A DNA stretch of 22,412 nt. Origin: JACPDH01 sp051305935. Its GTDB lineage: Bacteria; Acidobacteriota; Thermoanaerobaculia; Gp7-AA8. Both the position numbers and the translations under genes were made by a program. Of the stretch, positions 8,241 to 15,221 are shown in pieces. The stretch lies in assembly GCA_051305935.1 (NCBI GenBank), contig JBPPMG010000305.1:1-22412 (forward strand), read 5' to 3'. Below the pieces are notes generated by a model that was not told the DNA's origin, made no database searches, and saw only the letters and a program-made list of their open reading frames with translations. Each line of letters begins with the position of its first letter. Position 1 is the stretch's first letter.

Positions 8241-8720
8241 ATGACGCCTCGCAGGAAAACGACGTTCCACAGCTCGTGCCAGGAACAGGTGTACCGCAAA
8301 GTCGAAGAGATCCTCGACGAGCTCGTCGACGAGCACTACGACGACGTCGAGCACTGCGACTTCTACATCAAGTACGGATCGACCCTCCTCGAGATCGGCG
8401 TCGATCCCATCCTCGACGACAACGCCGTGATCAAGATCCGGGCCTTCTGCGTCCAGGGAGTCGATCCGACCCGCGACCTGATGGGCGAGCTTCTCCGCCT
8501 CAACTCGACGATCCCGCTCGGGGCCTTCAGCGTCGTCGACGACAACATCTACTTCTCGCACGCGTTCCTCGGGCGCGACCTCGTGGCCGAGCAGTTGATC
8601 GCCTCGCTCAACTCGGTCGCCTCGATTGCCGACGAATACGACGAATGGATCGTCGAGCGCTACGGGGGCTCCACTGCGCTCGATCGAATGCGCGGGACGG
8701 CCCCGCAAAAGACGCATTAG
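8241..8720 (+). CDS. YbjN-domain protein
   Basis: 159 aa, soluble, with no signal peptide or membrane segment. The sequence fits the YbjN family, which has a fold like type III secretion chaperones: an N-terminal helix (QVYRKVEEILDELV), then beta strands with 'YGSTLLEIGVDP' and 'VIKIRAFCVQGVDP', then 'LMGELLRLNSTIPLGAFSV' and a C-terminal helix 'LIASLNSVASIADEYDEWIV'. Family members are linked to stress or motility regulation in enterobacteria, but no biochemical role is settled. The N-terminal half is rich in Asp/Glu. The start is fixed by the TATAAT directly upstream. It is divergent from the rRNA methyltransferase gene and 62 bp upstream of a lipoprotein gene in the same direction, which could be co-transcribed. 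Confidence 0.8.
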   Translation: MTPRRKTTFHSSCQEQVYRKVEEILDELVDEHYDDVEHCDFYIKYGSTLLEIGVDPILDDNAVIKIRAFCVQGVDPTRDLMGELLRLNSTIPLGAFSVVDDNIYFSHAFLGRDLVAEQLIASLNSVASIADEYDEWIVERYGGSTALDRMRGTAPQKTH

Positions 8721-8782
8721 CCCCTGTGCCACGGCGCATGGGGGCGCCGGCGGGCCAGTTTCGGACCGGGAGGGAGGGAGTG

Positions 8783-9433
8783 ATGGAACAGTTCGGACAC
8801 CGCCGGGATGGAATAGCGGCAGGCGCCCGGTTTCTTCTATCCTCAGTGCGCGGCCTCAGGCTTTCTGCAATCTACCTCTGCGCGGCAGGTGCCGTGGCCC
8901 TCGGTCTGTCCGGTTGCACCGGCGGCCAGCGCTCCGAGGCGGGCGAGGTCCCGAGGATCCGCGCGGCAACCGCCAGTGCGGCGAGCATCCCGCAGCCGAA
9001 GCAGCCGAGCGTTCGCGAATCACTCGATACCATAGACCCCGCGATCCCCGTCTACGCCGGGGCCGAGTTCCGCGCCGATCTCACCCTTCACGACGCGGCA
9101 GGGATCCGAGACCAGTTCGGGGCTCCCGCGGAGGTCTACACCCTCACCTCCACCGACCCGTTCCCGATGGTCTGGCACTACTACGTCACCTACCTCGGGC
9201 AATATCGCGGCTTCGAGCCGCCGAAACCCTATCCGCCCGCGAACCAGCAGTGGCGGACCATGCAGATCAACCTCGCCTCCGCGATGCAGGACCCGTTCAT
9301 CCCCGAAGAGGGACGCCGGCTCGGGCGAAACGTCCTCCTGCAGATCAGCGAGATCGAGTCGGGCCAGGCAACCGTGATCCGCTACGTCATCACCCCCCGC
9401 GCGGTCGACGCGCCGCAGGTGGTCGTGCAGTAA
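8783..9433 (+). CDS. Putative lipoprotein of unknown function
   Basis: 216 aa. The ATG at 8783 is preceded by the purine-rich GGGAGGGAG. A long N-terminus is followed by a hydrophobic stretch and the lipobox LSGC, with the lipidated Cys at residue 45. A GTG at 8846 would give a more standard 24-residue signal but lacks the strong ribosome binding site. The mature part has a low-complexity Ala/Pro/Gln linker (about 50-75). A compact domain follows with 'YTLTSTDPFPMVWHYYVTYLGQYRGF' spread over about 125-150, and a C-terminal strand region ending 'VTPRAVDAPQVVVQ'-like. I do not recognise the family. The aromatic-rich central motif suggests a small binding domain. It probably lies in the cell envelope. 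Confidence 0.8.
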   Translation: MEQFGHRRDGIAAGARFLLSSVRGLRLSAIYLCAAGAVALGLSGCTGGQRSEAGEVPRIRAATASAASIPQPKQPSVRESLDTIDPAIPVYAGAEFRADLTLHDAAGIRDQFGAPAEVYTLTSTDPFPMVWHYYVTYLGQYRGFEPPKPYPPANQQWRTMQINLASAMQDPFIPEEGRRLGRNVLLQISEIESGQATVIRYVITPRAVDAPQVVVQ

Positions 9434-9453
9434 GGCAGGCGAGAGGCCCGGGG

Positions 9454-9636
9454 GGCCAAAGGCCAGAGGCCAAAGGCCAAAGCAGGCGAGCATCGGCGGC
9501 GTCTGCACATCCCAATCCAGGGACCTCCCAGGGCGCGGCCCGACCCCTGTCAGCATTGGTTGCTTCTTCGGGCCGTTTACGCTGAAATGCGAGAAAGCCG
9601 TCTGCTCTGGCCTGTGGCCTCTGGCCTCTGGCCTGC
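9454..9636. repeat. Paired inverted arrays of GGCCAAA/GGCCAGA words
   Basis: Left array 9454-9484 has four copies of a 7-8-bp GGCCARA word. Right array 9604-9636 has four copies in reverse complement (CTCTGGCCTGTGGCC...). They enclose about 120 bp of unique DNA with no ORF. The same family recurs at 22241-22310. The array lies just upstream of the tRNA gene. Spurious translation reads 'LWPLASGLWPL'. Confidence 0.85.
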
Positions 9637-9641
9637 ACCTT

Positions 9642-9718
9642 GCGGGCTTAGCTCAGTTGGTTAGAGCGTCTGCCTTACACGCAGAATGTCGGGGGTTCGA
9701 GTCCCTCAGCCCGCACCA
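9642..9718 (+). tRNA. tRNA-Val (anticodon UAC), CCA encoded
   Basis: A complete cloverleaf is visible. The acceptor stem is GCGGGCT (9642-9648) with AGCCCGC (9708-9714). The D-arm is GCTC/GAGC with loop AGTTGGTTA. The anticodon stem TCTGC/GCAGA has loop CTTACAC and anticodon TAC at 9676-9678. The T-arm has GTTCGAGTC. The discriminator is A, followed by an encoded CCA. It reads valine GUA and, by wobble, other GUN codons. Confidence 0.97.
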
Positions 9719-9815
9719 CTTCCTCCCGATTAGCGGGAGCCGATCGGTCATGGAGGCGAGACCCGGACGACAGCCACCTGCCCGCCGCGTTGTGGTCGCC
9801 AAAGCCGACCGGGCA

Positions 9816-9821
9816 TATACT
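9816..9821 (+). promoter_or_regulatory. Possible -10 box (TATACT) of the hicBA-like pair
   Basis: TATACT lies about 34-36 bases upstream of the hicB-like start. It would leave a leader of roughly 27 nt containing AAGG at 9847-9850. The -35 candidate is weak. Confidence 0.35.
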
Positions 9822-9854
9822 CGGCCCTGAGTTTGCTTTTCAGGTCAAGGTGTG

Positions 9855-10208
9855 ATGATGGAACAAGGATCGACATTTCGCGTCAGCATTCTCGGATACC
9901 GCGAAGACGACACGTGGGTCGCGATCGCGCTCGAGATGGATATCCGCGGGTACGGAGACACTCCGGAGGCGGCGCGTAAGGATCTCCTGGAAATGCTCGC
10001 CGCGCAGGTGAGCTACGCCGTGCAATCCGGCCACCCGGAAAGCGTCTGGAAGCGGGCGGCCAACGAGTATTGGCGGATGTTCGAAGATGCCCGCCGAAGT
10101 GAGTTTGTAGCCCAGGTGTCCGGCATGCTCCGGCCGCTGGATCGGACCGCGGAGATGATTCCGCTTCCGGAGATTCCTCAGCGGCAGTGGGCGGGAGCCG
10201 GTGCCTAA
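9855..10208 (+). CDS. hicB: HicB-like antitoxin
   Basis: 117 aa from ATG 9855. ATG 9858 and GTG 9852 are also possible; AAGG at 9847-9850 best fits 9858. The N-terminal half matches the HicB partial RNase H-like fold: 'FRVSILGYREDDTWVAIALEMDIRGYGDTPEAARKDL' spread over about residues 8-45, where the catalytic-looking fold acts as an antitoxin that masks HicA. The C-terminal part is helical and has no obvious HTH or RHH DNA-binding domain. It overlaps the downstream hicA-like gene by 8 bp, so translation is coupled. The order is antitoxin first, the reverse of the classical E. coli hicAB. It probably neutralises and co-regulates the partner. Lack of a DNA-binding domain makes autoregulation uncertain. 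Confidence 0.75.
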   Translation: MMEQGSTFRVSILGYREDDTWVAIALEMDIRGYGDTPEAARKDLLEMLAAQVSYAVQSGHPESVWKRAANEYWRMFEDARRSEFVAQVSGMLRPLDRTAEMIPLPEIPQRQWAGAGA

Positions 10209-10434
10209 ACCGCTGCGCTGTCGCGAGCTACTCAAGCGGGTTCGCCAGGTCGATCGACGATTCGTCATCGCCGTCAACCGTGGGAAAGGCAGCCACCGGA
10301 TGCTGATCCTCGAGACCGAAACCGGAAAGCGCCATTACCCTTTTCCATGCCACAACGACGGCGCGGAGATCGGGAAGCACTACCTGAAAGACATCATCGC
10401 GTACTTCGAGCTTCCCGCCGACATTTTCGACTAG
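10201..10434 (+). CDS. hicA: HicA-like toxin (mRNA interferase)
   Basis: 77 aa from GTG 10201, overlapping hicB by 8 bp, with GGGAG just upstream. The small dsRBD-like fold of HicA is suggested by an N-terminal helix with 'RELLKRVRQ', the conserved 'GKGSHRMLIL' containing the probable catalytic His, a strand 'GKRHYPFPCHN', and a C-terminal 'EIGKHYLKDIIAYFELP' helix like the 'GTLRxILKQ' end of the family. HicA cleaves mRNAs and tmRNA and slows growth. The motif is a little divergent (GSHR rather than GSHH). Together with the upstream gene it forms a complete type II toxin-antitoxin pair, close to tRNA-Val and convergent with a second pair. Confidence 0.75.
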   Translation: MPKPLRCRELLKRVRQVDRRFVIAVNRGKGSHRMLILETETGKRHYPFPCHNDGAEIGKHYLKDIIAYFELPADIFD

Positions 10435-10475
10435 TGCCGCGCGATCGCCTCCCGGAGCAGCAGCGCCCGCCGCCC

Positions 10476-10901
10476 CTACCTCGCCTGCGATTCGATGAAC
10501 TCGGCAGGAGAAAGAACTCGAGCGCGCCGCCGGGAACGGCGAAGCGCCGCGTCACCCGTTACGAGCAAGGCTCCGGGCACGGCGTCGAGCAAATCCCACA
10601 GATGTTGATCCCCCTGATCGGGCGCCACTTCCGACGATGCGTCTGGAACCACGAAACGTGCGTTCAACACGATTGCCCGAATAATGCTATCGACTTCGCG
10701 GCTGCTCAATCGATGAAGGCGCGCAACGGCGGGACGACCCAGCACCGCCACGTACTCTGCGACGAGCTCGTCCGATACGACGAATCTGAGGGAACCATCG
10801 AGCATCGAGTCGAGAATCGATGCCGGTGGGCTATCCGGATCGCGGGTAAGCAGCCCACTGACGACGACGTTCGTGTCGACGATGACGACGACCTGACTCA
10901 T
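10476..10901 (-). CDS. PIN-domain toxin of a type II toxin-antitoxin pair
   Basis: 141 aa. It is a PIN-domain ribonuclease like the 'putative toxin-antitoxin system toxin component, PIN family' group (COG1569). The acidic metal-binding residues are visible: D9 in IVDTNVVVSGLL, E49 in SDELVAEYVAVL, D98 in GDQHLWDLL, and D117 in LVTGDAALR. These proteins cut specific RNAs, often tRNA or mRNA, in a magnesium-dependent way. The ATG overlaps the upstream antitoxin stop as ATGA at 10898-10901, so the two are translationally coupled. It is convergent with hicA, only 41 bp away. Confidence 0.88.
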   Translation of the reverse strand: MSQVVVIVDTNVVVSGLLTRDPDSPPASILDSMLDGSLRFVVSDELVAEYVAVLGRPAVARLHRLSSREVDSIIRAIVLNARFVVPDASSEVAPDQGDQHLWDLLDAVPGALLVTGDAALRRSRRRARVLSPAEFIESQAR

Positions 10902-11137
10902 CGCCCCCTGTGCGCCCTGGTCTCGCTCAACGCGACAGCGTTTGCACGGCTCGCGCTCAGCTTCGCCGCGCGCCTTGCCCGAGCGACGATCGCACCGGCC
11001 TGTTCGTCCGACTTGATTCCGTACTGCACGAGGCTGTCGGCGATGATCTCACCGATGGTTCGCTTCCTTTTCGCGGCAGCCTCCTTCAGCGCCGCGTGCA
11101 CCTCGTCCGGGAGCGTGATCGTCAGCCTTGTCGTCAT
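10898..11137 (-). CDS. Ribbon-helix-helix antitoxin
   Basis: 79 aa from ATG 11137. A longer frame to 11203 exists but runs through a repeat array, so I reject that start. The N-terminal 'MTTRLTITLPDEVHAALKEAA' has the RHH pattern: a beta strand of alternating residues (RLTITLP), then two helices ('EVHAALKEAAAKR' and 'TIGEIIADSLVQYG'). The C-terminal tail is Arg/Ala-rich and disordered, fitting an antitoxin tail that wraps its toxin. It overlaps the PIN toxin by 4 bp. It should bind the PIN protein and repress its own promoter. Confidence 0.85.
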   Translation of the reverse strand: MTTRLTITLPDEVHAALKEAAAKRKRTIGEIIADSLVQYGIKSDEQAGAIVARARRAAKLSASRANAVALSETRAHRGR

Positions 11138-11141
11138 GATT

Positions 11142-11165
11142 GCACCAACGCACCAAAGCACCAAC
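11142..11165. repeat. Short array of GCACCAAC/GCACCAAA words
   Basis: Three 8-bp copies (GCACCAAC, GCACCAAA, GCACCAAC) lie directly upstream of the RHH antitoxin start, so they are in its promoter or leader. Spurious translation reads 'LVLWCVGA', similar to 'ALVHWCIGAL' artefacts. Confidence 0.75.
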
Positions 11166-11288
11166 GTATTTCTCGAAGAAGAGGCCGACGGAGGCAGGCC
11201 CACGGTCAGGGTCCCTGGGAGCTCCGGGGTCAGTGGGGCCAGAGCTTCGTCCTCAAGGAATCACGTTGATAAGGGAAATCGGGCCGGT

Positions 11289-11969
11289 TCAGTCTACGAG
11301 AGGTAGAGCGGGCAAGCGGGTGAACGGTTTGACAGAGGTCCGAAGCGCTGGCCCCTTCTGTGGTGTCAGGCACCTCACCGAACTCAGAATCCTTCGTACG
11401 ATTGCGTCGTCCTCTGCCACGTACAAGGAACGGCCATCCTCATAGACGTTTCGAACCTCGACTTCCGCAAACACGACCTCGTCGTCGACACACCGAAGAT
11501 CATGTCGGTAGTGCGTGAGTCCGCCCTCATCGTATCGGTCTATCGTCTCATGCCTAGCGACGTACCATCGTCGATACCTTTCAGCGCTGGGCAAAGCATC
11601 GAGCCGGGACTCGTAATGGAGTTCGAAATCTGCCTTACTCATGCGTTTCAGTCGAATCGTAATAAGAAATGTCGTGTCATCTAAAACGCCGACGGGAGGT
11701 GCCGTTGGGTGCAGTGAAATCGCCAGCCACCCCTTAGCCCAGCCTGGCAGAGCCAGCGCGGAATCGGCCGCGCGATCTTCGCTAAACTGAAGGTCGCTCA
11801 GACCAGTGGGTACCTCCACCTTGACGCCACTCGTATGAGAGGCCCGTGTTTCCCACTTGCTAGTGTCAGTACGACGTAATTCGCCACCTGAGCAAGAGAG
11901 CAACCCGATGAAGATGCAAGTCGTCAGAGCGACTGCACACCACTCCCCGTTCAGCAAACCGCGGAACAT
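11289..11969 (-). CDS. Putative lipoprotein of unknown function, atypical base composition
   Basis: 226 aa from ATG 11969. Two GTG codons precede it at 11975 and 11972. The N-terminal signal 'ALTTCIFIGLLSC' ends in a lipobox with Cys at residue 26. The mature protein has no recognised domain. It shows 'WAKGWLAISLHP', a strand-rich centre 'TFLITIRLKRMSKADFELHY', and a C-terminal section 'HYRHDLRCVDDEVVFAEVEV'. The coding sequence is clearly less GC-rich than its neighbours (stretches such as the one near 11650-11700), which suggests recent transfer. It lies alone, downstream of the toxin-antitoxin cluster and upstream-flanked by a repeat. Location in the envelope is inferred; the function is unknown. 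Confidence 0.7.
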   Translation of the reverse strand: MFRGLLNGEWCAVALTTCIFIGLLSCSGGELRRTDTSKWETRASHTSGVKVEVPTGLSDLQFSEDRAADSALALPGWAKGWLAISLHPTAPPVGVLDDTTFLITIRLKRMSKADFELHYESRLDALPSAERYRRWYVARHETIDRYDEGGLTHYRHDLRCVDDEVVFAEVEVRNVYEDGRSLYVAEDDAIVRRILSSVRCLTPQKGPALRTSVKPFTRLPALPLVD

Positions 11970-12118
11970 CACCACGGGATACCGTCTCCCGACCGGCTCA
12001 TGATCTCCTGCTCTGCCTCACGATTCCAATCTTCCCATTGCGTCGCGGATGGGGGCACAGCGAAAATATACGCTTTAGCCCGTCGGCCGAGGTAGCCTGG
12101 CAGAGGCGAGATCAGTTC

Positions 12119-12149
12119 AGCAGATTCCTCGCTTCGCTGGGAATGACGA
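12119..12149. repeat. Single copy of a CTCGCTTCGCT ('SERSEES') dispersed repeat
   Basis: The intergenic motif AGATTCCTCGCTTCGCTGGG continues into AATGACGA. It is the type that gives spurious 'HSERSEES' peptides in many genomes; here the minus frame reads 'HSQRSEESAE'. It shares the GAGCGAAGCG-like core with the arms at 17281-17397. Confidence 0.7.
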
Positions 12150-12186
12150 TCGCGCGGCAGAATCACTTGACTCAAGGTCCCTGGAT

Positions 12187-13083
12187 TCAGACCTGGCCGC
12201 TCCAGTCGGGATGCGCGACCTGCTTCCAGCGCCGTCGGATGGAGTCTCTCACCTCGGGGGTCAGCGGGCCCGCTTCGACGACACGCGCGTTCTCCTGCCA
12301 ACGGCCCGGCGTCTTCGTTCCGACGATCGCCGTCGAGACACCCTCGACGCCTAACGTGAAGCGGAGCGCGATTCCCGCGGCGGTCGAGACGTCGCCTTCG
12401 AGCTCGGGGTAGCGCAGTTCGCGGAGCCGGTTCCAGTAGGCGTGGTGATACGAGTCGGGCGGAGCCGAATCCCACCTCCACGCCACGTTCGCGAGCGGGC
12501 GCTTCGCGATGATCGCCATCCCCCGCTCGCGCGCTTTCGGGATCGTCAGCTCGATCGACTCCTGATCGGCAACCGACAGCGACGTTTGGAGCGAATCGAA
12601 TACGCCGCACTCGATCGCGAACAGCGCGTCGTCGCCGTCTCCGCTGTAGCCGATGAAGCGAGTCCAGCCTTTCTCCCTCGCACGACGGAGCGCTTCGATC
12701 GCGTCTCCCCCGCGAAGCACCTCTCTGTCGCAACTGTGCAACTGCACGAGGTCGAGATGATCGGTCCGCAGCATCCGCAGGCTCTGCTCGATCTGGCCGA
12801 GGATGCCTTCGAGGCTCCAGTCGGATCGCGCAAACCCGTCCGTCGCGCCGCACTTCGTGAACAGCAGCACGTCGCGACGACGCTCCCCGAGCACGCGCCC
12901 GATCAGCTCCTCACTCTCGAGGTAGGCCGACGCGGTGTCGATGACGTTCAGCCCCGCGTCGATCGCCCCCGCCAGAAGCCGCTCGACGTCACCTGCGTCA
13001 GCGTGCTCGAGCCCGATCTCCGCGCCGCCGAAACCGAGCACGGATACGGAGAGTCCGGTGTTGCCGAAGGGACGTCGCTGCAT
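12187..13083 (-). CDS. Aldo/keto reductase
   Basis: 298 aa TIM-barrel NAD(P)H-dependent oxidoreductase of the AKR superfamily, which reduces carbonyl substrates. The N-terminus 'RPFGNTGLSVSVLGFGGAEIG' is typical. The catalytic tetrad is D49 (NVIDTA), Y54 (ASAYLESEELIG), K77 (LLFTKCG) and H116 (LVQLHSCD). 'VSTAIVGTKTP' near 249-259 is the C-terminal cofactor-binding signature. The substrate cannot be read from sequence. It starts three bases after the stop of the upstream exported-protein gene, with no clear Shine-Dalgarno, so it is probably translated by reinitiation in an operon. Confidence 0.92.
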   Translation of the reverse strand: MQRRPFGNTGLSVSVLGFGGAEIGLEHADAGDVERLLAGAIDAGLNVIDTASAYLESEELIGRVLGERRRDVLLFTKCGATDGFARSDWSLEGILGQIEQSLRMLRTDHLDLVQLHSCDREVLRGGDAIEALRRAREKGWTRFIGYSGDGDDALFAIECGVFDSLQTSLSVADQESIELTIPKARERGMAIIAKRPLANVAWRWDSAPPDSYHHAYWNRLRELRYPELEGDVSTAAGIALRFTLGVEGVSTAIVGTKTPGRWQENARVVEAGPLTPEVRDSIRRRWKQVAHPDWSGQV

Positions 13084-13086
13084 CGC

Positions 13087-13668
13087 TCAGAACGCGACCC
13101 AGCGGTTTCCGGCAAAGTCGTACTTCAGCGTCCTCGTGTCACCCGTTGGCTGCGGCTCGGCTCCCGCCTCGGCGGCGGGCACGAAGAGTGGGAACTGGCG
13201 GATGATCGTGCCGTCCTTCGTCGTGAAGGTGTCGCGTCCCGCGTAGCCCTGTGCCTCCGGGCCGCGGAGAGGCACGACGTCTTTCTCGACGTACTTCCCG
13301 TCCACCGATTCGAAGAGCGAGATCGTGCCGTACGCGGCGACTCCGTCGCCCTTCGCAACGACGACGATCTCGATGGGCGCCTTGCCGGTGAGCTCGACGG
13401 TGAACGCGTCGATCAGCATCCCGTCGCGATTCGCCTTGAGCGTCTGGGGATCGCCCGTTCTCGGCAGGATCGTCATGAAGAACGTGCCGAGGCCGCAGGG
13501 CTCGCCCGCCGGAATGTCGATGGAGATCTCGGCGCCTCCCTGCTTGATCGTCTTCTGGAACTTGCAGGGATCGGCGGGAGCCTTCGCGCCGAGGGCCGCG
13601 CCGGCAACGAGCGTCGTGGCGAGCGCCGCCGCGGCAACCTTCGAGATCATTGTGGACGTCGTCTTCAT
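13087..13668 (-). CDS. Exported protein, possibly PliI-like lysozyme inhibitor
   Basis: 193 aa. I chose ATG 13668 because GGAGG lies 6 bases upstream; an earlier in-frame start at 13683 lacks this. Residues 1-28 form a signal peptide ending ALGA. The mature protein has two early cysteines (DPCKF, EPCGLG), a beta-rich centre 'PIEIVVVAKGDGVAAYGTISLFE', and ends 'GDTRTLKYDFAGNRWVAF'. The centre vaguely resembles PliI-type periplasmic inhibitors of I-type lysozyme, but I would not assign that firmly. It is the first gene of an operon with the aldo/keto reductase, 3 bp apart. Confidence 0.8.
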   Translation of the reverse strand: MKTTSTMISKVAAAALATTLVAGAALGAKAPADPCKFQKTIKQGGAEISIDIPAGEPCGLGTFFMTILPRTGDPQTLKANRDGMLIDAFTVELTGKAPIEIVVVAKGDGVAAYGTISLFESVDGKYVEKDVVPLRGPEAQGYAGRDTFTTKDGTIIRQFPLFVPAAEAGAEPQPTGDTRTLKYDFAGNRWVAF

Positions 13669-13696
13669 GGCGTTCCTCCGCAATATTTTGCGCGGG

Positions 13697-13702
13697 ATTC
13701 TA
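13697..13702 (-). promoter_or_regulatory. Possible -10 box (TAGAAT) of the exported protein/AKR operon
   Basis: TAGAAT on the minus strand lies 28 bases before the ATG at 13668, leaving a leader of about 20 nt that contains the GGAGG ribosome binding site. No convincing -35 is seen. Confidence 0.4.
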
Positions 13703-13779
13703 GCGCGATCCCGTCGGGAAGGCTCGTGGCGGCCATCACCGAGCTCGATGAGGGGGCCTGAACCGTCGCCGGAGCGGCC

Positions 13780-15108
13780 TCAGGGTCCGAGGCGAAGCCG
13801 CTGGACGTGACCATACGTCAGCGAGCGCCAGAGCCATTCGCACGGTCCGAAGCGGAATCGCCTCAGCCACCACACACTCAGCACCGGCTGGCCCGCGTAG
13901 ATCACCACGGTCGGAATCAGCAGCAGCGCCGGTCCCATCGTTCCAAACAGGCCCAGCCCGTAGCTGTAGAAAAGCATCGTGCCGATCACCGATTGGAGAA
14001 GATAGTTGCTCAGCGCCATTCGCCCGACGGCGCCGAACGGCGCTAGCCTGCGACGCCAGACGGGACTCGCGCAAAGCACGATCACGCCGCACACGTAGCC
14101 GAGGCTCAGCATCGGAACCGCGATCATCTGGATCAGGTGTACGACGATCGTCGTACCGGTCGGCGGAAACGTCGGCGCGTGCCAGACCCAGCGAATCGCG
14201 GTGGCGGCGGCATTGCCCGTCACGCCGCTCGCGAGCCCGATCCACATCCACTTTCGGTAACGCGGCAGCGCCTCCGGTGCCGGCTGGAAGAAGCGGTGCC
14301 GCCACGCGAGCGAACCGGCGAGAAAGAGGCCGAGGAGCAACGGGAAGAAGAACGGGAGCGTCCCCCAGTTCATCGAGACCGCCTCGGTCGCGCGCAGTTC
14401 CTGGATCTGGCCCCACGCGCCGTTCGCGAAGACGTCGATGCTTCTGGCCAGATCCTCGGCGGTCGGCGTTCTCGGCCCCTGGATGGGCTCGGTCGACACG
14501 CGGCTCGCGATCAGCGCGAGCGTGAGCAACACGACCGGCACGACCTGGCCGATCACGACCCACGCGACGAGCGTCGAGTCGCGCCGGCGACGGAAGAGCA
14601 GAAGCAGGAAGCCGACGAGCGCGTACGACAGGAGAATGTCGCCGAACCAGATCATCAGCCCGTGCACGACGCCGAACGCCGCGAGAATCCCGAGGCGGCG
14701 CGCGTAGACCCGGCCGATCTTCAGCCCTTTCGCTTCTCCCCGCTCGAGTTGCACCGCGAAGCCGACGCCGAAGAGAAACGCGAAGATCGTGATGAACTTG
14801 CCCTGGATGAACGTGTCGATGAACGCCTGCGCGATGCGGTCGGGCATCGAGCCCCAGAGGATCGCCGGGTCGAAGTAGGCGCCCGCCGGCCCGGCGAAGC
14901 CGCGCATGTTTGCCGCGAGAATGCCGAAGAGAGCCAGCCCGCGCACGATGTCGATCAGCTCGACGCGCTCCGCGGCCGCGATCGGGCCGATCTCCGCGAC
15001 CGCGGGAGCTTCCGTCCCGACGAGCGCCGAGCCGGGCGCCGCATCCGGCACGGGCGCAGTGTCGTCCACTGATGGCGATCCGACCGCCGGGTCTTCCTCC
15101 TGATTCAT
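13780..15108 (-). CDS. DUF418 family membrane protein
   Basis: 442 aa polytopic inner-membrane protein. The first 45 residues are hydrophilic and Ala/Pro/Asp-rich. The family signature then begins: 'ERVELIDIVRGLALFGILAANM' spread over about 47-68. Roughly ten hydrophobic segments follow. The C-terminal DUF418 region carries 'FGAVGRMALSNYLLQSVIG' and ends 'WLRRFRFGPCEWLWRSLTYG', a well-conserved family end. DUF418 proteins are thought to be transporters or acyltransferase-like membrane proteins; no reaction is established. No Shine-Dalgarno is seen. TAGAAT lies 9 nt before the ATG, so the leader is only about two bases. It is divergent from the OPT transporter gene. Confidence 0.9.
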   Translation of the reverse strand: MNQEEDPAVGSPSVDDTAPVPDAAPGSALVGTEAPAVAEIGPIAAAERVELIDIVRGLALFGILAANMRGFAGPAGAYFDPAILWGSMPDRIAQAFIDTFIQGKFITIFAFLFGVGFAVQLERGEAKGLKIGRVYARRLGILAAFGVVHGLMIWFGDILLSYALVGFLLLLFRRRRDSTLVAWVVIGQVVPVVLLTLALIASRVSTEPIQGPRTPTAEDLARSIDVFANGAWGQIQELRATEAVSMNWGTLPFFFPLLLGLFLAGSLAWRHRFFQPAPEALPRYRKWMWIGLASGVTGNAAATAIRWVWHAPTFPPTGTTIVVHLIQMIAVPMLSLGYVCGVIVLCASPVWRRRLAPFGAVGRMALSNYLLQSVIGTMLFYSYGLGLFGTMGPALLLIPTVVIYAGQPVLSVWWLRRFRFGPCEWLWRSLTYGHVQRLRLGP

Positions 15109-15117
15109 GAGTGCAAC

Positions 15118-15123
15118 ATTCTA
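15118..15123 (-). promoter_or_regulatory. -10 box (TAGAAT) of the DUF418 gene, near-leaderless
   Basis: TAGAAT on the minus strand ends 9 nt before ATG 15108. This would give a leader of about two bases. No ribosome binding site is present. Confidence 0.4.
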
Positions 15124-15171
15124 TGGGGAACCGCGACTGGGCGTTCTTTCGCTCTTCCACGAGCAAGTTCT

Positions 15172-15183
15172 CCGTGACAGAAT
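15172..15183 (+). promoter_or_regulatory. Shared CCGTGACAGAAT motif, possible promoter of the OPT gene
   Basis: The 12-mer CCGTGACAGAAT occurs here, 38 bases before the OPT start, and again at 17471-17482 before the next gene. CAGAAT could be the -10 box in both. Confidence 0.35.
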
Positions 15184-15221
15184 CCCCCGTCGTCTTACCG
15201 ACCGCGGAAACGGAGAACTCC

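Noticed and set aside
9485..9603. Possible gene between the GGCCAAA arrays
   Set aside because: All open frames run through the repeat arrays and give 'PLASGLWPP'-type peptides with no start signal.
11138..11203. Longer start for the RHH antitoxin at 11203
   Set aside because: The extra 22 residues come from the GCACCAAC repeat array and precede a normal RHH start, ATG 11137.
11969..12853. 294-codon minus-strand frame
   Set aside because: It is out of frame with the aldo/keto reductase over most of its length and ends in the 'SQRSEESAE' repeat translation, a known artefact.
12442..15072. Long plus-strand frames (12442-13761 and 14137-15072)
   Set aside because: They are antisense to the aldo/keto reductase, exported-protein and DUF418 genes and have Arg-rich composition without motifs.
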